This document shows, one piece after another, positions 1 through 6,154 of a stretch of DNA of 6,175 nt; within the stretch, counting starts at the first letter, position 1, and every line of letters begins with the position of its first letter. The position numbers were made by a program, and so were the translations under genes. Source of the DNA: Tannerella sp. (GTDB taxonomy: Bacteria; Bacteroidota; Bacteroidia; Bacteroidales; Tannerellaceae); NCBI GenBank assembly GCA_031282485.1, contig JAITDQ010000360.1, positions 1 through 6,175 of the forward strand, given 5' to 3'. The notes under the pieces are model-generated. The model was not told the origin of the DNA, did not search any database, and worked only from the letters and a program-made list of their open reading frames with translations.

Positions 1-647
1 GTATTGAAATAAGTTCTTGAGGCGGACAGTATGCCGACGGCATTATTAAGGAAATCAAATTTATCGAGATACATATTTATGATTTCCTCTTTTGTGTAAT
101 ATTTCTCAAGACGAACGGCAATGACCCATTCGATCGGTTTTTGCAATATGCGTTCGGTTACGCTGCTTGCATTTGGCGAATACAATTGTTTGGCGAGCTG
201 CTGCGTAATCGTACTGCCTCCGCCGCCACTTTTCTGCCTCAATATTACACGCTTTATGATAGCGCGTACAAGTCCTTTGATGTCAATTCCGCTGTGTCTT
301 GTAAACCGGTTATCTTCCGTTGCGATAAGGGCGTTTACCAATTGTGGCGATAATTCACTGTATTTCACTAATATGCGGTTATCTTTGCTGTAATTATAAC
401 TTCCCAGCCAAATCCCGTCTTCCGAAATAATCTGCGAGGCATAGCGGTCAATCGGGTTCTCCAACTGTTCTACGGGAGGCACATAACCGATGCGTCCCTG
501 GGCTATCGCTGAAAAAACAAGTATCGATCCCAGTATAAAAAATCCGAAACAACACCAGATAGCGATGTTTATTTTTTTCCGGATTTCGGGAAGTATCTTA
601 GAATTAAACATATTCCGCTTGCCTTTCACATTCTTTTTTTTATTCAT
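1..647 (-). CDS. Penicillin-binding protein 1A-type peptidoglycan glycosyltransferase, N-terminal part (runs off the left edge)
   Basis: Class A penicillin-binding proteins polymerise lipid II into glycan strands (GT51 domain) and cross-link them with a C-terminal transpeptidase. Only the first 215 codons are here; the rest lies left of position 1, so the transpeptidase cannot be seen. A Lys-rich cytoplasmic start is followed by one membrane anchor at about residues 27-49. The GT51 motifs follow in order: EDNRFTRHSG at 111-120 with catalytic Glu111; GGSTITQQ at 143-150; QKPIE at 169-173, matching the usual RKxxE with Glu173 as the second conserved acid; and KEEIINMY at 186-193. All key residues are present, so the fragment looks functional. 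The ATG at 647 lies inside the last codons of tatC (8-nt overlap) with no good Shine-Dalgarno, suggesting translational coupling. A monofunctional transglycosylase is less likely given the PBP1A-like sequence. The family call is firm; the exact paralogue is inferred. Confidence 0.93.
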   Translation of the reverse strand, partial: MNKKKNVKGKRNMFNSKILPEIRKKINIAIWCCFGFFILGSILVFSAIAQGRIGYVPPVEQLENPIDRYASQIISEDGIWLGSYNYSKDNRILVKYSELSPQLVNALIATEDNRFTRHSGIDIKGLVRAIIKRVILRQKSGGGGSTITQQLAKQLYSPNASSVTERILQKPIEWVIAVRLEKYYTKEEIINMYLDKFDFLNNAVGILSASRTYFN

Positions 648-1476
648 ACTTAGCTATTTCCGTTCCTGTATCGTCTTCCTTAGAGCCTTTTTTGACGAAA
701 AGCGCACTTAGTTCATATAATCCGTATAGCGGGATGAATACGGTACCAAGTGTGAACGGGTCGCTGCCCGGTGTGATGAACGCGGCCAATACTAATAATC
801 CGGCAAAGGCATGACGACGGTATTTGTTGAAAAATGAGCGGGTGAGCAGACCCAGTTTTGACAATAACCACGACACTAAAGGCAGCTCAAAAACGATTCC
901 CATTATGAATATCAGCATGATAAACGTATCAATGTACGATTCCAGCGACACCTGTTCCTCAATGGCCTCACTTATGAGGTGACTGTAAGTCGCCAGAAAA
1001 CGCAGCGTCATGGGGAAAACCAGAAAATAACCGACGGCGCAACCGATGAAAAACATGACCGTACCGAAGAGAAACGCCCATCTTATGTTCTTCTTTTCAT
1101 GGTCATACAATGCCGGGCTTATGAATTTCCATATTTCGTAGACAAGATACGGGAATGTCACCAGCAGTGCCAGCCAGAAAGATGTCGACATGTGAAAGAA
1201 AAATGCGGATGCAAGTTTTACGTTGAAGATATGCACTAAATAAGTGTCGTCGCAGAAATCCGGCAAAAACGGTATGGAACTCGTTATTTTGCAAAGCCAG
1301 CGGTATAAAATAAAATCGGAACGCGTTGGCGCCAAAATGACGGCATCAAATAATTTATACATAGAAATAAACGCACCTATGGCAAAAACCGTAAGCGCAA
1401 TAACGCACCTGAATAATGTCCAACGTAATGCTTCCAGATGGTCCCAGAAAGACATCTCATCCTGCTGTTCCGACAT
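640..1476 (-). CDS. tatC: Sec-independent protein translocase subunit TatC
   Basis: TatC is the six-helix inner-membrane receptor of the twin-arginine pathway; it binds RR signal peptides and recruits TatA to export folded proteins. The 278-residue product is slightly longer than the E. coli protein (about 258). Conserved family positions are visible: an N-terminal cytoplasmic FWDHLEALR at 10-18; the first cytoplasmic loop with PxxxYEIWKF, F118 and the SPALYDHE block ending at E127 (E. coli F94/E103); FELP with E197 in a membrane helix; and TPGSD with D239 before the last helix. The extra length is mainly in the first periplasmic loop (about 52-83), which carries C62 and C75. The Glu usual at the fourth position of HLxELR is Ala16 here, with a Glu one position earlier. 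The gene lies 24 nt downstream of tatA and overlaps the PBP gene by 8 nt. The start at 1476 is chosen because it gives the normal short N-terminus. Confidence 0.96.
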   Translation of the reverse strand: MSEQQDEMSFWDHLEALRWTLFRCVIALTVFAIGAFISMYKLFDAVILAPTRSDFILYRWLCKITSSIPFLPDFCDDTYLVHIFNVKLASAFFFHMSTSFWLALLVTFPYLVYEIWKFISPALYDHEKKNIRWAFLFGTVMFFIGCAVGYFLVFPMTLRFLATYSHLISEAIEEQVSLESYIDTFIMLIFIMGIVFELPLVSWLLSKLGLLTRSFFNKYRRHAFAGLLVLAAFITPGSDPFTLGTVFIPLYGLYELSALFVKKGSKEDDTGTEIAKYE

Positions 1477-1500
1477 AGTTGTAATTTATTTTTGCCGGTA

Positions 1501-1683
1501 TTAATTGTCCGTCTTTATGTCGTCCTCAATACCTTTTACGCCTTCCTTGAAATTTTTAATACCTTTACCAATCCCTTTCATCAGTTCGGGAATTTTTCTC
1601 CCTCCAAACAATAAAAGGACTACAAATGCAATAATAATAATCTCGGTCGCTCCCAAATTCTGTAAAAATAATAACGTATTCAT
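1501..1683 (-). CDS. tatA: Sec-independent protein translocase subunit TatA (TatA/E type)
   Basis: TatA is a small membrane protein that oligomerises at the substrate-loaded TatC receptor to form the export path. This 60-residue product has the complete TatA layout: a short periplasmic N-terminus with a polar E14, one membrane helix (about 13-26), the FG hinge at F26-G27, and an amphipathic helix with [18 protein letters not shown] at 28-45, including the conserved Phe45. The acidic tail is very short. No tatB-like gene is present nearby, and the hinge and amphipathic helix favour TatA over TatB, so this resembles the minimal TatA-TatC systems of many bacteria. The ATG at 1683 sits about 40 nt downstream of the predicted transcription start; the leader AAAGAGAAAAAG is purine-rich but not a strong Shine-Dalgarno. 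It is the first gene of the tatA-tatC-PBP unit. Confidence 0.95.
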   Translation of the reverse strand: MNTLLFLQNLGATEIIIIAFVVLLLFGGRKIPELMKGIGKGIKNFKEGVKGIEDDIKTDN

Positions 1684-1726
1684 AGCTTTTTCTCTTTAAA
1701 AAGTTTTTATGTTTAATTTTATCGGG

Positions 1727-1734
1727 CAAAGATA
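1727..1734 (-). promoter_or_regulatory. Predicted -7 promoter element for the tatA-tatC-PBP operon
   Basis: Read on the minus strand this is TATCTTTG, an exact match to the Bacteroidota -7 consensus TAnnTTTG, 43 nt before the tatA ATG. Transcription would begin at about 1720-1722. I see no convincing TTTG -33 element 19-21 nt further upstream, so the call rests on the -7 box and its position. Confidence 0.65.
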
Positions 1735-1930
1735 CGATTAAAAATTGAAACGACCGCTCTTTTTAATGTTTTTATTGTTTTGTAGCATTAAAAGCGGGTG
1801 CAGGAACCGTTTGGAAGGTTATTGCCATTGCGGGTGGCGATTCCTTCTCATCGCACGCTATATATTAATGTAGGCAAGTATTCATCCAAATAAAAAAACA
1901 GGGCAGAAAACATTTTTTAACAGAAAAAAT
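1735..1930. other. Intergenic stretch between the divergent tatA and ahpC promoters
   Basis: This is the part of the 327-nt gap (1684-2010) not covered by the two promoters. It contains an imperfect inverted repeat at 1754-1797 and is otherwise A/T-rich sequence with several weak short palindromes. I see no convincing open reading frame, tRNA-like structure or further TAnnTTTG box. It is probably regulatory spacer shared by the two divergent units. Confidence 0.6.
1754..1797. repeat. Imperfect inverted repeat upstream of tatA
   Basis: TTTTAATG at 1761-1768 is the reverse complement of CATTAAAA at 1786-1793, and the outer CCGC at 1754-1757 pairs with GCGG at 1794-1797. A 3-nt bulge (1758-1760) lies on the left arm and a 17-nt loop lies between. 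It is upstream of both predicted transcription starts, so it would act as DNA rather than RNA unless another transcript crosses it. Its function is unknown. Confidence 0.4.
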
Positions 1931-1961
1931 TTTGTCGTTAATTGTAATGATTGTAATTTTG
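1931..1961 (+). promoter_or_regulatory. ahpC promoter, Bacteroidota-type -33/-7
   Basis: The -33 box TTTG is at 1931-1934 and the -7 box TAATTTTG at 1954-1961, separated by 19 nt. Both boxes match the TTTG / TAnnTTTG consensus fully and the spacing is in the usual range. The predicted start is at about 1966-1969, leaving a leader of roughly 42-45 nt that is A/T-rich and has no Shine-Dalgarno, as is usual in this phylum. A PerR-box-like sequence occupies the spacer and enters the -7 box. Confidence 0.82.
1942..1956 (+). promoter_or_regulatory. Candidate PerR/Fur-family operator overlapping the ahpC promoter
   Basis: The sequence TTGTAATGATTGTAA agrees with the B. subtilis PerR box (TTATAATnATTATAA) at 12 of 14 defined positions. 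It fills the -33/-7 spacer and covers the first three bases of the -7 box, where a bound repressor would block RNA polymerase. It can also be read as a direct repeat of ATTGTAAT with a 9-nt period (1941-1948 and 1950-1957). Chance occurrence in A/T-rich DNA is the main alternative. The regulator is inferred; no such gene is in the window. Confidence 0.45.
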
Positions 1962-2010
1962 TAGCGATTTCAATAAGTGATTTTTTTTAACAATATTAAT
2001 ATTTAAAATT

Positions 2011-2577
2011 ATGGCAACAATTATTAATTCTTACATTCCTGAGTTTAAGGCAAATGCCTATCATAATGGCGAGTTTAAAACAGTAACGGACAAAGATGTC
2101 AAGGGAAAATGGGGCGTATTCTTCTTCTATCCGGCGGATTTCACGTTTGTGTGTCCTACGGAACTGGAAGATATGGCTGAAAACTATGCAAAGTTTAAAG
2201 CGCTGGGCGTTGAGATTTATTCCGTAAGTACGGATACTCATTTTGTGCATAAGGCATGGCACGATGCGTCGGCAAGTATTAAGAAAATTCAATATCCGAT
2301 GCTTGCGGATCCGACAGGTTCACTCACAAGGGCTTTAGGCGTTCATATTGAGGAAGACGGCATTGCGTACAGAGGTACGTTTGCGTTTAACCCGGAAGGG
2401 CAGATTAAAATATGCGAAATTCATGACAACGGCATCGGACGTAACGCATCCGAGTTGCTCCGTAAAATAGAAGCCGCCATATTTGTATCGGAACATCCCA
2501 ATGAAGTTTGTCCTGCTAAATGGAAAAAAGGTGATCAGACATTGAAACCGGGTATCGATCTGGTTGGAAAGATTTAA
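2011..2577 (+). CDS. ahpC: Alkyl hydroperoxide reductase subunit C (typical 2-Cys peroxiredoxin)
   Basis: AhpC reduces hydrogen peroxide, organic peroxides and peroxynitrite in the cytoplasm and is recycled by AhpF. The 188-residue product is normal length (187 in E. coli). The peroxidatic Cys48 lies in FTFVCPTELED, with Pro41 and Thr45 of the PxxxTxxC active site and Arg121 in YRGTF; the resolving Cys167 lies in EVCPAKW near the C-terminus. These correspond to Cys46 and Cys165 of the Salmonella enzyme. The protein has GIGR at the position of the eukaryotic GGLG motif and lacks a C-terminal YF extension, so it should be of the robust, overoxidation-resistant type. It has its own strong promoter with a possible peroxide-responsive operator and is followed by a terminator before ahpF. 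The ATG at 2011 gives the standard N-terminus. Confidence 0.98.
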   Translation: MATIINSYIPEFKANAYHNGEFKTVTDKDVKGKWGVFFFYPADFTFVCPTELEDMAENYAKFKALGVEIYSVSTDTHFVHKAWHDASASIKKIQYPMLADPTGSLTRALGVHIEEDGIAYRGTFAFNPEGQIKICEIHDNGIGRNASELLRKIEAAIFVSEHPNEVCPAKWKKGDQTLKPGIDLVGKI

Positions 2578-2611
2578 TGTGACTGATTAATGCGGTAAAT
2601 ATTTATGGCAG

Positions 2612-2645
2612 GGGGCGGTCTGATAATTCGGAACCGCCCCTTTTT
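2612..2645 (+). terminator. Intrinsic terminator between ahpC and ahpF
   Basis: GGGGCGGT at 2612-2619 pairs perfectly with ACCGCCCC at 2633-2640, giving an 8-bp G/C-rich stem with a 13-nt loop, followed directly by TTTTT at 2641-2645. It starts 35 nt after the ahpC stop. It should end most ahpC transcripts; partial read-through would supply ahpF. Confidence 0.85.
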
Positions 2646-2700
2646 ATCAGGATACTATGTGCGCCGTTATGGCAATAAAATCATTTAAAAAAAGAATATT

Positions 2701-4257
2701 ATGTTAGACAATACATTAAAAGACCAGGTTAAATCTATTTTTGTAAACCTGTCATCGTCGTTTATATTTGATGTGTATGTGGCCGACGACCATGAAAGTC
2801 GTCAGGAACTGCTGGAGTTATTGGAGGAGACCGCCTCCTGTTCGGAAAAATTGCAGGTTCGCCTGAATAAGGGAAATAATCTGGAGTTTTACCTGCTGAA
2901 AGACGGCGTGAAGACCGGGATGAAATTCAGAATGGTTCCGAATGGTCATGAGTTTTCTTCTCTTTTGCTGGCCGTATTAAACTGTGACGGGAAAGGTAAA
3001 AACATTCCCGACGAGTTTATCCGGAACAGGGTAAAAGCCCTCAAGGGGAAGATAAATATTACTACCTACGTTTCGCTCACCTGTACGAATTGCCCGGATG
3101 TGGTGCAGACATTCAATCTGATGTCCCTGATAAATCCGAATATAAGGCATGAAACAGTGGACGGAGCGATCAACCGGGAAGAAGTTGACAGTCTTAAAAT
3201 ACAGGGAGTTCCCGCCGTATTTGCCGACGGTGAATTTATTCATTCGGGAAAGGCCGGTTTCGGTGAATTGTTGGAAAAACTGGAAACGAAATATGGAATT
3301 GATGAAACGGTAAATTCAAATAAAGAGAAAAAGGAATATGACGTCTTGGTTGTCGGCGGAGGCCCGGCCGGATCTGCTGCGGCTATCTATTCGGCCCGTA
3401 AGGGTCTGAAAGTGGCGGTGTTGGCCGAACGTGTCGGCGGACAGGTGAAAGAAACCGTCGGGATAGAAAATCTTATTTCCGTTCCTAAAACTACCGGCGA
3501 AAAACTTGCCAACGATCTGAAAACGCACATACAAACCTATCCGGTTGATATTTTTGAAAACCGGACGGTTGAAAAAGTAGAACTGGAGGGAAGGAATAAA
3601 ATACTTCACGTCAAGGGAGGCGAAATCTATACGGCTCCGGCGCTGATTATTGCTACGGGAGCAAGCTGGAGACGGCTTGGCCTCGAAGGGGAAACCGAAT
3701 ATACAGGAAAAGGCGTTGCCTTTTGTCCGCATTGCGACGGGCCGTTCTATAAAGACAAGCCTGTTGCGGTTGTAGGAGGCGGCAACTCCGGCATCGAAGC
3801 GGCGATTGACCTTGCCGGTATCTGCTCGAAAGTGACGGTATTGGAGTTTCTGGAAGACCTGAAAGCCGATCAGGTTTTGCAGGAAAAATTGAAGAGCCTG
3901 CCCAATGTTGAAGTTTACACTAATTCGCAAACAACGGCACTGCTCGGCAATGGTGAAAAACTTACAGGATTGAAAGTCAGGAATCGTCGGAATGGGGAAG
4001 AACGTGTTATTGAACTGGACGGTGTCTTTATTCAGATAGGTCTCAAAGCGAACAGTTCCGTTTTCAACGGGATCGTTAAAACAAATCCCATTGGGGAAAT
4101 TGAGATTGACCGTTATTGCCGGACTGACGTGCCCGGGATATATGCTGCAGGAGATGTTTCCACCGTTCCTTATAAACAGATTATCATATCAATGGGAGAG
4201 GGCGCCAAAGCCGCTCTTGCCGCTTTCGACGACCGGATACGCGGATTGCTGGGCTAA
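2701..4257 (+). CDS. ahpF: Alkyl hydroperoxide reductase subunit F (NADH:peroxiredoxin disulfide reductase)
   Basis: AhpF is an FAD flavoprotein that passes electrons from NADH through two redox disulfides to AhpC. The 518 residues match the usual length (521 in E. coli). Residues 1 to about 195 are the tandem thioredoxin-fold domain with the CTNC disulfide at C128/C131 (E. coli 129/132). After a Lys/Glu-rich linker at about 200-212 comes the thioredoxin-reductase-like part: the FAD dinucleotide motif GGGPAG at 219-224, the active disulfide CPHC at C342/C345, the pyridine-nucleotide motif GGGNSG at 359-364, and the second FAD motif AAGD ending at D485. All redox centres are intact. The presence of the N-terminal domain separates it from plain thioredoxin reductase. 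The gap after ahpC is 123 nt and holds a terminator. I see no TAnnTTTG box between that terminator and the ATG, so expression probably depends on read-through. The leader AAAAAAAGAATATT is A-rich. Confidence 0.98.
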   Translation: MLDNTLKDQVKSIFVNLSSSFIFDVYVADDHESRQELLELLEETASCSEKLQVRLNKGNNLEFYLLKDGVKTGMKFRMVPNGHEFSSLLLAVLNCDGKGKNIPDEFIRNRVKALKGKINITTYVSLTCTNCPDVVQTFNLMSLINPNIRHETVDGAINREEVDSLKIQGVPAVFADGEFIHSGKAGFGELLEKLETKYGIDETVNSNKEKKEYDVLVVGGGPAGSAAAIYSARKGLKVAVLAERVGGQVKETVGIENLISVPKTTGEKLANDLKTHIQTYPVDIFENRTVEKVELEGRNKILHVKGGEIYTAPALIIATGASWRRLGLEGETEYTGKGVAFCPHCDGPFYKDKPVAVVGGGNSGIEAAIDLAGICSKVTVLEFLEDLKADQVLQEKLKSLPNVEVYTNSQTTALLGNGEKLTGLKVRNRRNGEERVIELDGVFIQIGLKANSSVFNGIVKTNPIGEIEIDRYCRTDVPGIYAAGDVSTVPYKQIIISMGEGAKAALAAFDDRIRGLLG

Positions 4258-4286
4258 GGCGAGGCTGTTTCAGAAGAGCAGAATGG

Positions 4287-4312
4287 CGCAGCCCGGATTG
4301 TTTCGGGCTGCG
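4287..4312. terminator. Hairpin between convergent ahpF and CDF genes, probable bidirectional terminator
   Basis: CGCAGCCCG at 4287-4295 and CGGGCTGCG at 4304-4312 form a perfect 9-bp stem with an 8-nt loop, within the 65-nt gap between two convergent genes. Neither strand has a clear T-run after the stem, so this is not a canonical intrinsic terminator. Position and stem strength support a transcript-end or RNA-protecting role for one or both units. Confidence 0.5.
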
Positions 4313-4322
4313 TCCGGTCGTG

Positions 4323-5264
4323 TCAGGTTCCACCGTTACTGTCTTCCGCCAGCAGATCCCGGCTGATGCCGTATTTCTCCTCGCAATGGACAGCGCCTTT
4401 CGGTTCTACGTGTACGACTATATCATAAACGTTTTCAATACGGCCTTTAATGCTGTTCTCCACATCCTGTGCAATCCGGTGAGCCTCCGTCAGCGATAAC
4501 CCGCCGTCGGCTTCAATATCAAGAACGATATTATACATGTTTCCTATCTGACTCAGACGGATACGGTGAGGATTAAAAGCTTCCGGCACTCTTTCGACCG
4601 CTTCAATAATCCGGTTATAAACGGATGTATCGGAAATCCCGTCCATCAACACCAGATTTGCATCACGGAAAATACCCGTTGCCGACCAGATGATATAAAC
4701 GCCGATCAGCGCCGCAATAACAGGGTCAAGCACGGGAATATTCAGCAGGAACGTACACGCTAATCCGGCCAGCACTCCTGCGGAAATAATCACATCATTA
4801 CGCATATTTATCGCATTAGCCTTCAGCATGGATGATTCGACCCGTTTACCCTGATGAAACTGATACCATGACAGCAACAGCTTGCCGGCAATAGAAACGA
4901 CGGTTACCCAAATGGCCTGCATGGACGGCAACTCCCTGGACGCCTGATAAAAAATCCGGTCTGCCGATGAGATAACAATCTGACACCCCATAAAAAAGAT
5001 AGCAAACGACAAAATCGTAGAGGCAATATTTTCCGCTTTTTCCCGTCCATACACATATCGGGAATTTGGAGGACGGCTGATAATAGTAGACGTAAACAGT
5101 ATTATCGTCGAAGTGACCACATCCGTAGCCGAATCCAGTCCGTCGCTCAACACAGCCATACTGCCGGATAAAACCCCGACAACCACTTTCAATAAAGACA
5201 GCACGACATTCCCGATAACACTTATCAACGAAGTCCTCCGTAATATTTTCTGCCTGTCAATCAT
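4323..5264 (-). CDS. Cation diffusion facilitator family transporter, DxxxD/NxxxD type (FieF-like)
   Basis: CDF proteins are dimeric inner-membrane antiporters that export divalent metal ions against protons. Numbered from the preferred start, this 313-residue protein has about six membrane helices, then a cytoplasmic domain from about residue 210. Helix 2 carries D44 and D48 (DxxxD, as D45/D49 of E. coli FieF), but helix 5 carries N153 and D157 where FieF has H153/D157. The cytoplasmic domain keeps H262 and H285-V-E287, near FieF's zinc-bridging positions, and has D249 where FieF has a His. A tail CxxC is absent, although H293 and C294 are adjacent. The metal is therefore uncertain: iron, manganese, zinc and others are possible. 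I prefer the ATG at 5264 because it forms an ATGA overlap with the upstream CDF stop; an in-frame ATG at 5285 would add seven residues. It is the second gene of the pair. Confidence 0.9.
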   Translation of the reverse strand: MIDRQKILRRTSLISVIGNVVLSLLKVVVGVLSGSMAVLSDGLDSATDVVTSTIILFTSTIISRPPNSRYVYGREKAENIASTILSFAIFFMGCQIVISSADRIFYQASRELPSMQAIWVTVVSIAGKLLLSWYQFHQGKRVESSMLKANAINMRNDVIISAGVLAGLACTFLLNIPVLDPVIAALIGVYIIWSATGIFRDANLVLMDGISDTSVYNRIIEAVERVPEAFNPHRIRLSQIGNMYNIVLDIEADGGLSLTEAHRIAQDVENSIKGRIENVYDIVVHVEPKGAVHCEEKYGISRDLLAEDSNGGT

Positions 5265-6154
5265 TCCGTTTCGCACCATTCGCAATTTTCGTCGGCATAT
5301 TCTATCTCAACAGTAGAATGATGTATACCCATATCTTTTAACAACAAATGCGTCTCCGAACGGATTTTCTGCTGTCCGGCGATGTCCCGGGGTTCGCCTA
5401 AAACCAGATGCACGGTCAACACCGTGTATTCGCTGTCCATTGTCCAGATATGGAGGTCATGAATATCCGTCACGCCCGGCAGGTTTTTCAGTTTTCCGGC
5501 AATTTCCTTTTCATTAATATGGGTTGGCGTTCCCTGCAAAATGACCCGGAAGATAGTTTTCAGATTCCTGTATACATTATACAATATATAAACGGAAATT
5601 CCAACCGACAAAAGCGGGTCAAGCACGGGAACATTCACGAATAACATGACGATACTCACAATCAACACGGCTATCCACCCCAAAACGTCTTCCAGCAAGT
5701 GAAGCGACACGACCCGTTCGTTTACGCTGTTACCTTTCTTGAGCCGGAAAATGGCGGCGCCATTGACGACTACACCCAGAATGGCCAATAGCAACATGCC
5801 CCGTGCATCCGGTTCGGCCGGCGACAGGATACGTTGAACGCTCTCATAAAGCACAAATACCGACCCGGTAAGCAATATGACGGAATTGACAATTGCGCTC
5901 AGCAATGAAAAGCGTTTATAGCCATAGGTGTAGTGTGCGGTGGGTTTTCGTCCGGCTATTTTTTGAAAAATCCACGCCAGACCTAACGCCACGCTGTCGC
6001 CGAAGTCGTGCAGCGCATCCGACAGGATTGCAATGCTGTTAGTGAACAGTCCGCCGATCAATTCGATGATACAGAAACTGAAATTCAGAAAAAACGCCAG
6101 CGCAATGTTTTCCGTTGCGCGCTCGTGATGATGTTCGTGCTGATGATGTGCCAT
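5261..6154 (-). CDS. Cation diffusion facilitator family transporter, CzcD/ZitB-like zinc exporter type
   Basis: This 297-residue protein is the first gene of a two-gene CDF unit and probably exports Zn2+ (perhaps also Cd2+ or Co2+) in exchange for protons. The N-terminus has six His in residues 3-10 (H3, H4, H6, H8, H9, H10), a common metal-binding tail. Helix 2 has SDALHDFGD with H49 and D53, and helix 5 has HLLED with H152 and D156, the HxxxD/HxxxD tetrahedral site of zinc-type CDFs. LQGTP at 206-210 ends the membrane part. The cytoplasmic domain has DIHDLHIW (H232, D233, H235) and H249, and the C-terminal tail ends with a CEWC pair at C291/C294. The family is sure and the zinc preference is inferred from the site. 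The start at 6154 places the His-rich tail at the N-terminus. Only 21 nt of upstream sequence are in the window, with no promoter visible. Confidence 0.95.
   Translation of the reverse strand: MAHHQHEHHHERATENIALAFFLNFSFCIIELIGGLFTNSIAILSDALHDFGDSVALGLAWIFQKIAGRKPTAHYTYGYKRFSLLSAIVNSVILLTGSVFVLYESVQRILSPAEPDARGMLLLAILGVVVNGAAIFRLKKGNSVNERVVSLHLLEDVLGWIAVLIVSIVMLFVNVPVLDPLLSVGISVYILYNVYRNLKTIFRVILQGTPTHINEKEIAGKLKNLPGVTDIHDLHIWTMDSEYTVLTVHLVLGEPRDIAGQQKIRSETHLLLKDMGIHHSTVEIEYADENCEWCETE

Noticed and set aside
121..393. Plus-strand open frame antisense to the PBP gene
   Set aside because: It lies entirely opposite the GT51 domain, whose catalytic motifs are read cleanly on the minus strand; its own translation shows no recognisable domain.
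1849..1885. Possible OxyR-like site around GCTATATATTAATGTAG
   Set aside because: It lacks the spaced ATAG/CTAT tetranucleotide pattern and lies well upstream of the ahpC -33 box; the match is not better than expected by chance.
1992..2003. Perfect 12-bp palindrome AATATTAATATT in the ahpC leader
   Set aside because: It is made only of A and T in a very A/T-rich leader, so chance is likely; it is downstream of the predicted start and too weak to be a stable RNA hairpin.
1996..2292. Minus-strand open frame covering the ahpC start
   Set aside because: It is antisense to the conserved ahpC N-terminal region and would run over the ahpC leader; there is no promoter or domain support.
3316..3930. 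Long (204-codon) minus-strand open frame inside ahpF
   Set aside because: It is a shadow of the ahpF reading frame, which has intact FAD, CPHC and NAD motifs; the antisense product resembles no family I know.
4091..4366. Plus-strand open frame across the ahpF end and the convergent gap
   Set aside because: It overlaps the conserved FAD motif of ahpF in another frame, includes the hairpin, and ends inside the opposite CDF gene; no domain is seen.
5265..5285. Seven-residue N-terminal extension of the downstream CDF gene from the ATG at 5285
   Set aside because: The ATG at 5264 forms an ATGA overlap with the stop of the upstream gene and gives a typical short N-terminus; the longer start would overlap by 25 nt. 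It cannot be excluded.
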